Shown piece after piece: positions 1 through 8,467 of a DNA stretch of 64,000 nucleotides. The notes under the pieces were generated by a model that searched no databases, had not been told where the DNA came from, and saw only the letters and a program-made list of their open reading frames with translations. A program made the translations under genes and the position numbers. The DNA is from an uncultured Prevotella sp. (lineage in GTDB: Bacteria > Bacteroidota > Bacteroidia > Bacteroidales > Bacteroidaceae), in the NCBI GenBank assembly GCA_937895845.1, contig CALBLK010000007.1, positions 26,460 through 90,459 on the forward strand. Reading direction: 5' to 3'. The stretch's first letter is position 1. Each line of letters starts with the position of its first letter.

Positions 1-1
1 G

Positions 2-658
2 AGCGGCTTTGCTGCCATTCTGGCCGGCGCTTTTCTTGGGGCAATGGCGGTTATGGGAATCATTCTGGCCCTTTCGACGGTGGTGCGTGGCGACACAACA
101 TTGCTCATTGCCGGCATTATGGTTGGCTATCTCACATCGTCTGCCATCTCGCTGCTTAACTTTTTTGCAACGGAAGAGGGCGTTAAGTCTTATCTCGTTT
201 GGGGCATGGGCAACTTTGGCGGTGTGTCACTGCGCCAGATGCCGTTCTTTGCCACCGTGGTGCTTGCGGGACTTACCGGGGCAATACTGCTTGTCAAGCC
301 GCTCAACGCTCTGCTTCTTGGCTCTCATTATGCAGCCAACCTTGGGGTTCGTGTCCGTCGTCTGCGATTTTTGCTGCTGCTCATCACTGGGGTGCTCACT
401 GCGGTTGTTACGGCCTATTGCGGGCCGGTGGCATTCATCGGACTGGCAGTGCCCCACATTGCGCGATTGTTTTTCCCGACAGACAACCAGCAGGTTCTTG
501 TCCCTGCAACCATCTTTTTGGGTGGGATAGTCGCACTTTTCTGCAGTTTGGTTTGCGTGCTTCCGGGGAGTATGGGCACGCTTCCCATCAATGCCATTAC
601 TCCTTTGGTGGGTGCACCTGTCATCATCAGGTTTCTTGTGGTCAGACATCGGACTTGA
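2..658 (+). CDS. FecCD-family ABC transporter permease (3' part)
   Basis: Inner-membrane permease subunit of an iron-siderophore or cobalamin (BtuC/FecCD-type) ABC importer. The window opens inside the gene, so the N-terminal third is missing; about 218 codons remain. The protein is almost wholly hydrophobic membrane segments. It carries the family's cytoplasmic coupling-helix region (NLGVRVRRLR, which contacts the ATPase) and the conserved GPVAFIGLAVPHIAR stretch, followed by the usual C-terminal helix ending in GAPVIIRFL. The substrate-binding protein and ATPase are not in the window. Whether the substrate is heme, siderophore or B12 cannot be told from this part. Confidence 0.9.
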   Translation, partial: SGFAAILAGAFLGAMAVMGIILALSTVVRGDTTLLIAGIMVGYLTSSAISLLNFFATEEGVKSYLVWGMGNFGGVSLRQMPFFATVVLAGLTGAILLVKPLNALLLGSHYAANLGVRVRRLRFLLLLITGVLTAVVTAYCGPVAFIGLAVPHIARLFFPTDNQQVLVPATIFLGGIVALFCSLVCVLPGSMGTLPINAITPLVGAPVIIRFLVVRHRT

Positions 659-675
659 GCAGTAGCGGCAGTCTG

Positions 676-2661
676 TCAGTTGCCTTCCTTGATGATGCCA
701 TGGCGGTAGGCGTAGAGCAGTTCTTTGAGGTCGGCCACCTGTGCGCGCAGTTCCTTGCCCATGTCTGTGTCGGCCACTAACATGCGGTGGGCCGACATTT
801 CAACGATCTGTGTAGTGCTCTTGATGTCAATTCCACGCTCAATGGCATCGCGTGCACTTGTGAACGGCTCATGCTGGACAAGCTGAAACCCACGACTGTG
901 GTAAACCAATGTATAGCCGGCAATGCCCGTCTCATTGTGGTAGGCCTCGCTGAACCCCCCGTCAATTACCATCAGCTTGCCACCGGCCTTGATGGGGTTC
1001 TCACCCCGCGAGGCGTGCACAGGCACATGGCCGTTGATGATGTGGCGGTTGGCACCGTCAATGCCGAATGCGTCAAGTATGCGGTCGCACACCTCCTCGC
1101 TGTCGCGCAACTTGAAATAGTTGCCTTTCTCTTCCTTGTAAGTCTCTTTGTCGGTAAGAAAATAGCGTTCAAAGGTGGCCATCTTTGATTTGTCGAACAG
1201 CGGGCTGTCCTTGCCACACCATAGGTAGAGAAAATAGTCAATGGCAAACAGGCGCTCCTTTGCCTCAGTGTCGTTTTCAAAAGCTGACCGGATGGTCTGT
1301 CCGATATGCTGCATCAGTGGCTTGCCACTGAACTCCTGATTGTTAAATAGCCTGACTTTCTTGAGCGTTCCATCTGCATTGAGCGGGATGGAGGCATGGA
1401 AGAGCAGGTTGCTGTTGCAGATGGTGTACATACAGCCATGGCTAAGCAAGGCGCGGATGTGTTTGTGGAGCTTTTCGCTGACAGCAAACGAATGGTGCAG
1501 CCTGTCCATCAGCCGATGCTCTTCGGGTGTCAGTGTGCATGGCGAGTTGGGGTCTACTGTTGGGAACAGGCGGGAACTCATGGCGTACTCCTTGCCGTTG
1601 ATTGTGCATACGCCACGTTTGTAGTCAATATGTTCCAAAAGGCAGCGGTCTGCCATCTCCCACTCCGGGTGCCGCTTGAAAATCTCGGCCTCTTTCTTAA
1701 ACTGGATGATGCTGATGGCCTTGTGCATCCGGGCTGTGAGCAGCCTGGTCTTGTCGTCCATGTTCGTGTCGTGTAGCAGTATGGGCATGAACTCAGTGCA
1801 GGGGTCGTCGGCATAGGTCTCCATGGCAAATGTGGCAAGAGGCACCAGGTTGATGCCATAGCCCTCCTCGAGGGTGGCCATGTTGGCATAGCGTAATGAG
1901 AGTCGCAAGACATTGCATATACAGGCATCGTTTCCGGCACAGGCACCCATCCAAAGCACATCGTGGTTGCCCCACTGGATGTCCCAGCTGTGGTAATTGA
2001 GCATGGCATCCATAATGATGTGGGCGCCGGGGCCGCGGTCGTAGATGTCGCCTAAGATGTGCAGCTGGTCAATGGCCAGGCGCTGGATAACATGGCACAA
2101 GGCGATGATAAAATCATCGGCGCGACCTGTGCTGATAATCGTGTCGACAATCACATTGACGTAGGCCATCTTGTTCGAATCTTCGATGCGCTCATGGAGC
2201 AACTCTTCTATGATATAGCTGAAGTCGGAGGGGAGCGACTTGCGCACTTTGGAGCGGGTGTACTTGCTGCTCACATCGCGGCATACCTTGACCAACTGGT
2301 GGATGGTGATGTGGTACCAGTCGCTGATGTCGTGTTCTGAAGCCTTGATGAGTTCAAGTTTCTGCTCCGGGTAGTAGATAAGTGTGCAAATTTCGCGAAT
2401 GTCAGTCTCGCGAATCTCGTTGCCAAACAATTCGACAACCTTGCGCTTGATGTTGCCAGAGGCATTTTTCAGTATGTGCTGGAAAGCCTCACTCTCGCCA
2501 TGAATGTCGGCCAGGAAGTGCTCTGTGCCCTTGGGGAGGTTCATGATGGCCTCAAGGTTGATAATCTCTGTGCTTGCTGCTGCTACGGTTGGAAACGTCT
2601 GAGACAGCAGGGTCAGATAGTGTCTGTTGGCTTCAATGTCAGCCGGGTGGATTTGCGTCAT
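676..2661 (-). CDS. fbp: Fructose-1,6-bisphosphatase, class 3
   Basis: Hydrolyses fructose-1,6-bisphosphate to fructose-6-phosphate in gluconeogenesis; cytoplasmic. The 661-residue length fits the class 3 (Bacillus subtilis Fbp-type) family, which is unrelated to the usual class 1 enzyme. Calcineurin-like metallophosphatase motifs are visible: DIHGE (D52, H54), GDIYDRG (D205) and GNHD (N232-D234). The frame is open for 67 more codons upstream, but that extension is low-complexity and lies inside the upstream gene. The chosen ATG at 2661 begins MTQIHPADIEAN and overlaps the upstream stop as ATGA, implying translational coupling to the glycosyltransferase-like gene. Ends 17 bases from the convergent permease gene. 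Confidence 0.95.
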   Translation of the reverse strand: MTQIHPADIEANRHYLTLLSQTFPTVAAASTEIINLEAIMNLPKGTEHFLADIHGESEAFQHILKNASGNIKRKVVELFGNEIRETDIREICTLIYYPEQKLELIKASEHDISDWYHITIHQLVKVCRDVSSKYTRSKVRKSLPSDFSYIIEELLHERIEDSNKMAYVNVIVDTIISTGRADDFIIALCHVIQRLAIDQLHILGDIYDRGPGAHIIMDAMLNYHSWDIQWGNHDVLWMGACAGNDACICNVLRLSLRYANMATLEEGYGINLVPLATFAMETYADDPCTEFMPILLHDTNMDDKTRLLTARMHKAISIIQFKKEAEIFKRHPEWEMADRCLLEHIDYKRGVCTINGKEYAMSSRLFPTVDPNSPCTLTPEEHRLMDRLHHSFAVSEKLHKHIRALLSHGCMYTICNSNLLFHASIPLNADGTLKKVRLFNNQEFSGKPLMQHIGQTIRSAFENDTEAKERLFAIDYFLYLWCGKDSPLFDKSKMATFERYFLTDKETYKEEKGNYFKLRDSEEVCDRILDAFGIDGANRHIINGHVPVHASRGENPIKAGGKLMVIDGGFSEAYHNETGIAGYTLVYHSRGFQLVQHEPFTSARDAIERGIDIKSTTQIVEMSAHRMLVADTDMGKELRAQVADLKELLYAYRHGIIKEGN

Positions 2662-3767
2662 ACCGCTAAGTGGTGTTTGATGGTTCTTATGATTTTCTTG
2701 GAGAGGCGGTTCTGGCAAGGCTTGATTGGCATCAGTCCCTGGTCGAGGGCTGTGAGCGTGCCTGTTGCCTGAAGCAGACCGCCGAGAGGCTTGTACAGTT
2801 GGTTGTCTCGGAGGTACTCGGCAAGTTTGTCCTCTTCTAACAATGCCTGCCTGACCGAACACGAAAAGTCAACAATCTGCCGCAATGTGATATGGCCCTT
2901 CTCCGCCTGTCTGACAAGGCTCTTGATATAAATAGTCATTGATTTGTTATTGGCTGGCGGGGTAGGGGGAAGCACCTCTTGGCGGTGATGGCGCGGATTC
3001 CGTTTTGCCGGAACATAGCATGGGTAGCTTGCCGGTGTTAGCATTGGCGGGTTCAGGCGGAGGACTCCTGCACCAGATTTTACATACTCATAGATGTGCT
3101 CTTGCCAGGCATACATCATCAATTGCCGCCATGCGGAGCCGTTCAGCTGATGGCAGGCAGACTGAGCTTCGCTGTCTACCCATCTGCTGTCTCTCGTTGT
3201 ACCGGCCTTGATGAGGGTTACAAGGGCTTGCCGCGTGGCGGCAGACATCATGGCAAATGTGTCGCTGTCAAGCACTTTCTGATAGATGGCACTTAGCTGT
3301 TGGCAAGCCTCAATGGGGGTGATGGAAGAGGTGACCAGGGGGTTGTAGACCACCTCGATGCGTGGTGTCCAGCCCAGCTTCTTCAAGGCAGAGCACTCCA
3401 TCGCGCCATTACAGACAGTGGCATAGGCATGGGTTACCACCCATCTCTGGTAAATCAGCAGTTGGGGTAGTTTCTCTTTCCAATAGTGTGTGCGGATGAC
3501 CCATGGCTCAAGCTGGCCATGGGGGGTGTAGACATATCTTGTTTTGTGACGAAGGGCAAGGAAAGCGGCTGCGCCAATACTGTATTTCCATGCGCCATGC
3601 AGATGGACAATGTCAGGCGAAAACGTTGCCAGCGTCTTCCTATAGGCTGCCAGCGATGAGACTACCACCACCTCTGTGTTGCCGGCGGAAGGCAGATTCT
3701 CCCTCATCATGTCCACATAGGTGGTAATCATAGGGTTAGATGTAGGGTTGAAAAGGAGTATTCTCAT
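2658..3767 (-). CDS. Glycosyltransferase-like protein with only the N-terminal GT-B lobe
   Basis: The first ~150 residues look like the acceptor-side Rossmann lobe of GT4-type glycosyltransferases: a start MRILLFNPTSNP, then PDIVHLHGAW and YVYTPHGQLEPWVI. From about residue 155 the sequence turns helical and Q/A-rich, and I find neither the nucleotide-sugar lobe nor the E-x7-E motif that catalytic GT4 enzymes carry. The C-terminal ~100 residues contain a charged helical section (QAEKGHITLRQIVDF...). The frame is intact for 369 codons, so this is not an obvious frameshift relic. A TAnnTTTG promoter lies about 40 bases upstream, and the stop overlaps fbp. It may be an accessory or non-catalytic protein; the function is not known. 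Confidence 0.7.
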   Translation of the reverse strand: MRILLFNPTSNPMITTYVDMMRENLPSAGNTEVVVVSSLAAYRKTLATFSPDIVHLHGAWKYSIGAAAFLALRHKTRYVYTPHGQLEPWVIRTHYWKEKLPQLLIYQRWVVTHAYATVCNGAMECSALKKLGWTPRIEVVYNPLVTSSITPIEACQQLSAIYQKVLDSDTFAMMSAATRQALVTLIKAGTTRDSRWVDSEAQSACHQLNGSAWRQLMMYAWQEHIYEYVKSGAGVLRLNPPMLTPASYPCYVPAKRNPRHHRQEVLPPTPPANNKSMTIYIKSLVRQAEKGHITLRQIVDFSCSVRQALLEEDKLAEYLRDNQLYKPLGGLLQATGTLTALDQGLMPIKPCQNRLSKKIIRTIKHHLAV

Positions 3768-3808
3768 AATTCCTTTTTAACTTGATGACATACCTAATGT
3801 TGTTGGTG

Positions 3809-3816
3809 CAAAGTTA
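3809..3816 (-). promoter_or_regulatory. Bacteroidota -7 element for glycosyltransferase-like gene/fbp
   Basis: On the minus strand this reads TAACTTTG, an exact match to the TAnnTTTG consensus, 41 bases upstream of the ATG at 3767. No clear TTTG -33 partner is visible. The 128-base gap between the two glycosyltransferase genes is otherwise AT-rich and empty. Confidence 0.65.
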
Positions 3817-3895
3817 CGTTTTTTCTGTTAATAACACTTTGCAATGGCGGAAAATCATATAATGTTTGCCCAAATAAAGCCCAAATAAAGCCTGT

Positions 3896-5029
3896 CTATT
3901 TGCGTATAAAGTCTGCTTTGTTGGCCAGCATATAGCAAAGTCTGTTGTACACAGACATCCACACATCTGCCAGTTCGATGACCGGTGCTTTCCATAGTGG
4001 CAGCTTCTCGCCGAATGTCCTTAAAGCCCGACGGGCTATGAGCAGGCGCAAGACCAGTGTCAGCGTGAAGCAGGTAAGTGCGGCTGCCAGCAGAATGTAT
4101 TGGCTGATGCAGATTGCATAGATGGCTGTTGCTGTCTGCAATGCATAGTTGGTATAGAGCAATGTGGCATCAAGGGTATTGGTGAGCGAGTGGACGGTAT
4201 GGTGGCGGAGATGCTTTCTCGTCTCAATCTGAGAGATAAGGTTCTCGTGAAGTGCTTTTCCTGAGGACTGTAACTGGAGAATGGTCGCTGTGGGGGAAAG
4301 AACTGTCGCAATGCGGTTGTCCTGCCCGTATTCGTTGACCATAAAGTCATACTCGCCCCGAATGTATTTCAAGTTCTTCAGGAAGCCATTGTGTTGCAAG
4401 AAAACCTGCTTTCTGAGCAGAAGATTACCGCCAACATAGCCATATATCCATTTGCCTTGGGCAGACCTTAGGTCGGCGCACAGTGTGGAAAAATAGTGAA
4501 AGCGATTGATGCAGGAAGGTGTGCGCAAGGATGTGTAACCCAAGACAATGTCTGTTTCTGGTGTGCAGGCGGAGGCCATTTCGTCCAACCAGTGTCGGCT
4601 GCAAGGTTGACAGTTACCATTGGTAAACACAACCCAATCATGTTTGGCGGCTTTCACGCCGACTGTCAAGGCCAGTTTGCGTCTGCTGACATAGTGGCTT
4701 GATGCAGGAATGAAGGTGACATAGAGATGTGGGTGCTCTTGTGACAGGCGTTTCAGCACATCTTCAGTGTCATCAGTCGATGCCTCGTTGACTACTATCA
4801 CTTCATAGCCAGGTGCATATTCCTGGCTAAGAATGGATGGAAGGTTGGCTTCCAACTCTTTGGCTTGGTTGTGAACAGCTATTACGACCGAAAGTGGGGG
4901 CTTGGAACCTGTAGCACTGTCCGGCCGCTTTCGTTGGATGGGTAACCGCCACAGCTTGTTGCAAAACGGTGTCGCTATTGCAAAGACAGCCATCAGACAG
5001 CAAAATTCAATGATATGAACGTCAAACAC
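3896..5029 (-). CDS. GT2-family glycosyltransferase-like membrane protein, atypical DxD
   Basis: Has an N-terminal hydrophobic helix (residues ~8-25), a GT-A fold domain beginning PPLSVVIAVHNQ and EVIVVNEASTDDTEDVL, and C-terminal membrane helices (residues ~290-330). This is the architecture of membrane-bound GT2 enzymes that make surface polysaccharide or glycolipids. At the position where the family normally has the metal-binding TDADC-type DxD motif, this protein reads FTNGNCQP, so both acidic residues are replaced by Asn. A later acidic stretch (RGEYDF) is present. The start used is GTG, 8 bases after lysA; an in-frame ATG exists 12 codons later (4993). It is last in the long leftward operon. 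The acceptor and sugar are unknown, and it may be inactive or metal-independent. Confidence 0.75.
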   Translation of the reverse strand: MFDVHIIEFCCLMAVFAIATPFCNKLWRLPIQRKRPDSATGSKPPLSVVIAVHNQAKELEANLPSILSQEYAPGYEVIVVNEASTDDTEDVLKRLSQEHPHLYVTFIPASSHYVSRRKLALTVGVKAAKHDWVVFTNGNCQPCSRHWLDEMASACTPETDIVLGYTSLRTPSCINRFHYFSTLCADLRSAQGKWIYGYVGGNLLLRKQVFLQHNGFLKNLKYIRGEYDFMVNEYGQDNRIATVLSPTATILQLQSSGKALHENLISQIETRKHLRHHTVHSLTNTLDATLLYTNYALQTATAIYAICISQYILLAAALTCFTLTLVLRLLIARRALRTFGEKLPLWKAPVIELADVWMSVYNRLCYMLANKADFIRK

Positions 5030-5037
5030 GGTTGTTT

Positions 5038-6204
5038 CTATTTTGATCCTAACTCTTCAGTTGTGTATCCCTTGGGCAGCTCACGGCAGTTGTAGTGTGA
5101 GGCCATTATCTCTCCATAGGCTCCGGCGGAACGGATGGCAAGCAAGTCTCCACGCTGTGTCTTGTTGAGGTCTGTGTGTTTGGCAAAGACATCGCTTGAC
5201 TCACAGATGGGGCCAACAATGTCGTAAGTTTCCAGTGGCAGCTCGCTGGTGATGTTCTCAATCTTGTGGCAGGCCTGGTAGAGTGCCGGGCGGATAAGGT
5301 CTGTCATCCCGGCATCGACAATGGCAAACTGCTTGGCCAAACCTTGCTTGATGTAAAGGACACGGGTTATCAGCGAACCGCATTGGGCTACAACAGCGCG
5401 GCCCAACTCAAAGTGCAGCTTTTGGCCGGGAAGCAGTTTCAGATACTTTGTATAGGTGCCGAAATAGTTTTTGAAATCGGGGATGGGCACCCTGTCAGGA
5501 TGTTGGTAGTCAACGCCTAAGCCTCCACCAACATTGATATTTTCAATGCGGATGTGCAGGCGAACAAGTTTGTCCTGAAGTTCGTTGATTCTGTTGCACA
5601 ATGCTTCGAAGTCTCCCATGTCAAGGATTTGGGAGCCTATGTGAAAATGAAGACCTGTACAGGCCACATTCGGCAGGGCCCTGGCCTTTCGCAGCACATG
5701 CTCCATGTTTTCCATGGCTATGCCAAACTTGTTCTCTGCCAGGCCAGTGGTAATGCCGGCATGAGTGTGGGCGCCCACGTCTGGATTGATTCGGAAGGCA
5801 ATTCTGGCTATTTTACCCTGTCGGGCTGCAAGTTGGTTGATGACATCAAGTTCAGCCTCGCTCTCGACATTAAAACAGAAAATGTCTTTTTTAAGGCCGA
5901 GCTCTATTTCCCAGTCACTTTTTCCAACGCCGGCAAAGACAATGCCCGATGCAGGAAACCCTGCGTTAATGGCTGCCTCTATCTCGCCTCCGCTTACACA
6001 GTCGGCCCCTAAGCCAGCTTCACGAATAATCTGCAACACTTTGGGGTTGGCATTGGCCTTTACTGCATAATGAACAATATAATTGGGATGTTTTTGTGTC
6101 TCTTGCTTCAGTTCTCGCAGTGTGTGGCGGAGCAACTGGGTGTCATAATAATAAAAAGGTGTCTTGATGTATTGAAACCCTTCTGTTGGAAATATCCCTT
6201 TCAT
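5038..6204 (-). CDS. lysA: Diaminopimelate decarboxylase
   Basis: PLP enzyme that decarboxylates meso-diaminopimelate to L-lysine, the last step of the pathway. The 388 residues are near the family's usual length. The fold type III N-terminal barrel contains VHYAVKANANP, whose lysine forms the Schiff base, and FHIGSQILD and NVGGGLGVDY (phosphate-binding glycine-rich loop). The C-terminal part has PICESSDVFAKHTDL and GAYGEIMASHYN, which supply the active-site Cys and Tyr. It lies 119 bases downstream of lysC in the same direction, so aspartokinase and the final lysine step are likely co-expressed. Confidence 0.96.
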   Translation of the reverse strand: MKGIFPTEGFQYIKTPFYYYDTQLLRHTLRELKQETQKHPNYIVHYAVKANANPKVLQIIREAGLGADCVSGGEIEAAINAGFPASGIVFAGVGKSDWEIELGLKKDIFCFNVESEAELDVINQLAARQGKIARIAFRINPDVGAHTHAGITTGLAENKFGIAMENMEHVLRKARALPNVACTGLHFHIGSQILDMGDFEALCNRINELQDKLVRLHIRIENINVGGGLGVDYQHPDRVPIPDFKNYFGTYTKYLKLLPGQKLHFELGRAVVAQCGSLITRVLYIKQGLAKQFAIVDAGMTDLIRPALYQACHKIENITSELPLETYDIVGPICESSDVFAKHTDLNKTQRGDLLAIRSAGAYGEIMASHYNCRELPKGYTTEELGSK

Positions 6205-6250
6205 TTTTTATCTTATAAGTCTACTGTGCGCTTTCCTGAAGTGCGCCCCC

Positions 6251-6286
6251 CCTTTTGCCACCCATCTGGCGATGGCCGCCAAAAGG
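6251..6286 (-). other. Hairpin in lysC-lysA gap
   Basis: The gap between lysC and lysA contains CCTTTTGCC and GCCAAAAGG about 18 bases apart, able to pair over 7-8 bases. It lacks a following U-tract on the minus strand, so it is not a classic terminator. It could act as an mRNA stabiliser or processing site; no function is shown. Confidence 0.3.
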
Positions 6287-6323
6287 TGGAAATGATGGAT
6301 TGTGAGTTGTGCTGTTGTCTCGG

Positions 6324-7640
6324 TCAGTTAAAAAGCGTGTCACTGAGTCGTTGAAGTGCCTCCTTCTTGTCGCTCTCCTTGATCAGAAATGAAATGTTGT
6401 AGTTCGACCCACCGTAAGAGATCATGCGGATGGGAATGTTCTTGAGTGCCTCTGTTGTCAGAGCCTCAAAACCTACGTTACTCCAGTCAAGGTCGCCCAC
6501 GATGCAGATGATGCACATATCCTTGTCCACTGTGACTGTGCCATATTTCTTTAGCTCGTCAACAATGTCATCAAGGTGGTTGTCATTGTCAATGCTCATG
6601 GACACACCCACCTCAGAGGTGCATACCATGTCAATGGCAGTCTGGTTGCTTTCGAATATTTCAAAGACTTTGCGCAGGAAACCTGTGGCCAGTAACATTC
6701 TGCTACTTTTTATCTTAATAGCAGTGATATTGTCTTTGGCAGCGACGGCCTTGATTTTTCCACGCTCGGTGGCGTTGCTTATGGTCGTGCCCTCGGCTGA
6801 CGGGTCCATTGTGTTGAGCAGTCTCACCGGTATGTTCGCATATTTGGCTGGCTGCACGCAGGTTGGGTGAAGAATTTTTGCACCAAAATAGGCCAACTCT
6901 GCGGCCTCCTCAAAAAGGAGCTGGTGTACGGGTGCAGTCTTTTCAACAACGCGAGGGTCATTATTGTGCATACCGTCAATGTCTGTCCATATCTGTATTT
7001 CCTCAGCATTTATGGCCGCACCGACAAGGGAGGCTGTATAGTCACTTCCGCCACGTTGCAGATTGTCAATCTCACCGTAGGCGTTTAGGCAGATGAAACC
7101 TTGGGTGATATACACCTGCGCACCTTCGTTCTCCTTGAGTATTGCGCTCAGTTTTTCTTTGATGTACCGTGGGTCGGGTTCGGCGTTCTTGTCTGTACGC
7201 ATAAAGTCAAGCGCTGACAGCAAGGCGACCTTGACGCCTTGCTCTTTCATATAGTTGGCCACCATATTGGTGCTCATAATCTCACCCTGTGCAACGATGC
7301 TCTTCTCCTCGAAGCTGGTGAACAGCTCTTTGGTGAACGAGCGGAGGTAGTCAAAGACGCTTTGCAGGAATTCGCGTGTCTTGTCCTGCCATTCTTTTGT
7401 GGAATAGAGAACTTTTACATGTTCCATGTATTGTGATTCAAGGCGGTTGATTATCTCGTTGGCCCCATCTGGATTTTTCTTGTACAGGTAGTTTGAGATG
7501 TCAACAAGAGCGTTTGTCGTTCCAGACATGGCTGATAGGACAACAAATACAGGCTCGCCTGAGGATGTCACTAACTTTGTCACTTCTTTCATGCGGTCTG
7601 GTGTTCCCACCGAGGTGCCGCCAAATTTCATAACTTTCAT
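6324..7640 (-). CDS. lysC: Aspartate kinase (monofunctional)
   Basis: Phosphorylates aspartate, the entry step to lysine/diaminopimelate, threonine and methionine. The 438 residues fit a monofunctional enzyme without a fused homoserine dehydrogenase. The kinase domain starts KFGGTSVGTPDRM and includes QRGGSDYTASLVGAA and the WTDIDGMHNNDPRVV substrate-binding region. Two C-terminal ACT domains (from about residue 300: AIKIKSSRML..., then DMCIICIVGDL...) normally bind an allosteric amino acid. It lies 20 bases downstream of the FtsE-like gene. There is no lysine riboswitch in that short gap, so control is probably by ACT-domain feedback and the operon promoter. Confidence 0.96.
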   Translation of the reverse strand: MKVMKFGGTSVGTPDRMKEVTKLVTSSGEPVFVVLSAMSGTTNALVDISNYLYKKNPDGANEIINRLESQYMEHVKVLYSTKEWQDKTREFLQSVFDYLRSFTKELFTSFEEKSIVAQGEIMSTNMVANYMKEQGVKVALLSALDFMRTDKNAEPDPRYIKEKLSAILKENEGAQVYITQGFICLNAYGEIDNLQRGGSDYTASLVGAAINAEEIQIWTDIDGMHNNDPRVVEKTAPVHQLLFEEAAELAYFGAKILHPTCVQPAKYANIPVRLLNTMDPSAEGTTISNATERGKIKAVAAKDNITAIKIKSSRMLLATGFLRKVFEIFESNQTAIDMVCTSEVGVSMSIDNDNHLDDIVDELKKYGTVTVDKDMCIICIVGDLDWSNVGFEALTTEALKNIPIRMISYGGSNYNISFLIKESDKKEALQRLSDTLFN

Positions 7641-7660
7641 ATCTTTTGTCTTTTTCGTGT

Positions 7661-8437
7661 CTATACCGATAAGTCTTCTCTTGCCCCATAGTCAACTTCT
7701 GGTTTGGGACTCGTAAAAGTGCTGTCTTCCTCCTCCTCGTCTTCAGCCATTAGCTGGTTGTAATCGCTGGTGACTTCTTCAAGGGTGTTGCTGGCGCAGC
7801 GGTAAACAATGCCGGGGTACTTGTTCAACAAAGGAATATTGTGAGTTGTCATGATGACCGCAGTGCCAGTCTGTGAGATGTTTCTTAGCAGACTGACGAT
7901 GCTTTCTGCCGTTTCGGGGTCAAGGTTACCGGTTGGCTCGTCTGCAATGATAATCTTAGGCTTGTTAAGTATGGCTCTGGCTATGGCCACACGCTGTTGC
8001 TCTCCGCCTGAAAGTTCATGTGGAAAGGACTGCCGCTTTTCAGTCATTCCAACGTCAGACAACACCTCGTCAATACGCTTGTCTATCTCATTTTTGTTTT
8101 TCCACCCTGTGGCTTTCATCACAAACTTGAGATTCTGATAGACTGTTCTGTCGCTGAGCAACTGGAAATCTTGAAAAATGATACCCATCTGGCGCCGCAG
8201 TGCAGGGATGTATTTCCTCTTGAGTTTTATAAGGCTGTGGTTGAGGACTGTTGCTTTTTCCGCCTCGTCGATGTCAAGCTCGAAATACAGGGATTTCAGC
8301 AGTGAAGTTTTCCCTGAGCCAACGCGGCCAATGACATAAATAAATTCCCCCTCTTCAACATGAAAATCTACTTCTCGAAGCACGGGGCGTTCATCCTGTT
8401 GGTAGATATTTACTTTTTTATAATCAATAAGAGTCAT
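7661..8437 (-). CDS. ftsE: FtsE-like ABC transporter ATP-binding protein
   Basis: ATPase of the FtsE/LolD type. Walker A is GRVGSGKTS, the Q-loop is IIFQDFQLL, the signature is LSGGEQQRVAIARA, Walker B is IIIADEPTGNLD, and the switch His is in MTTHN. The start LIDYKKVNIYQQD and the FQDFQLLSDRTVYQNL pattern resemble Bacteroidota FtsE, which works with FtsX in cell-wall hydrolase control at division. No FtsX or other permease gene is adjacent. A strongly acidic tail (EDEEEED) follows the ATPase domain. I use the ATG at 8437 rather than an upstream TTG at 8449. It sits between his and lys genes, as has been seen in related genomes. Confidence 0.85.
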   Translation of the reverse strand: MTLIDYKKVNIYQQDERPVLREVDFHVEEGEFIYVIGRVGSGKTSLLKSLYFELDIDEAEKATVLNHSLIKLKRKYIPALRRQMGIIFQDFQLLSDRTVYQNLKFVMKATGWKNKNEIDKRIDEVLSDVGMTEKRQSFPHELSGGEQQRVAIARAILNKPKIIIADEPTGNLDPETAESIVSLLRNISQTGTAVIMTTHNIPLLNKYPGIVYRCASNTLEEVTSDYNQLMAEDEEEEDSTFTSPKPEVDYGAREDLSV

Positions 8438-8467
8438 AGTCGGTGTCAATATCAGAGTGTGACGTAT

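Noticed and set aside
676..2862. 728-residue version of fructose-bisphosphatase
   Set aside because: The extra 67 N-terminal codons lie within the upstream gene, show no conserved sequence and precede the standard MTQIHPADIEAN start.
7641..7660. Lysine riboswitch before lysC
   Set aside because: The gap is only 20 bases, too short for the ~170-base aptamer.
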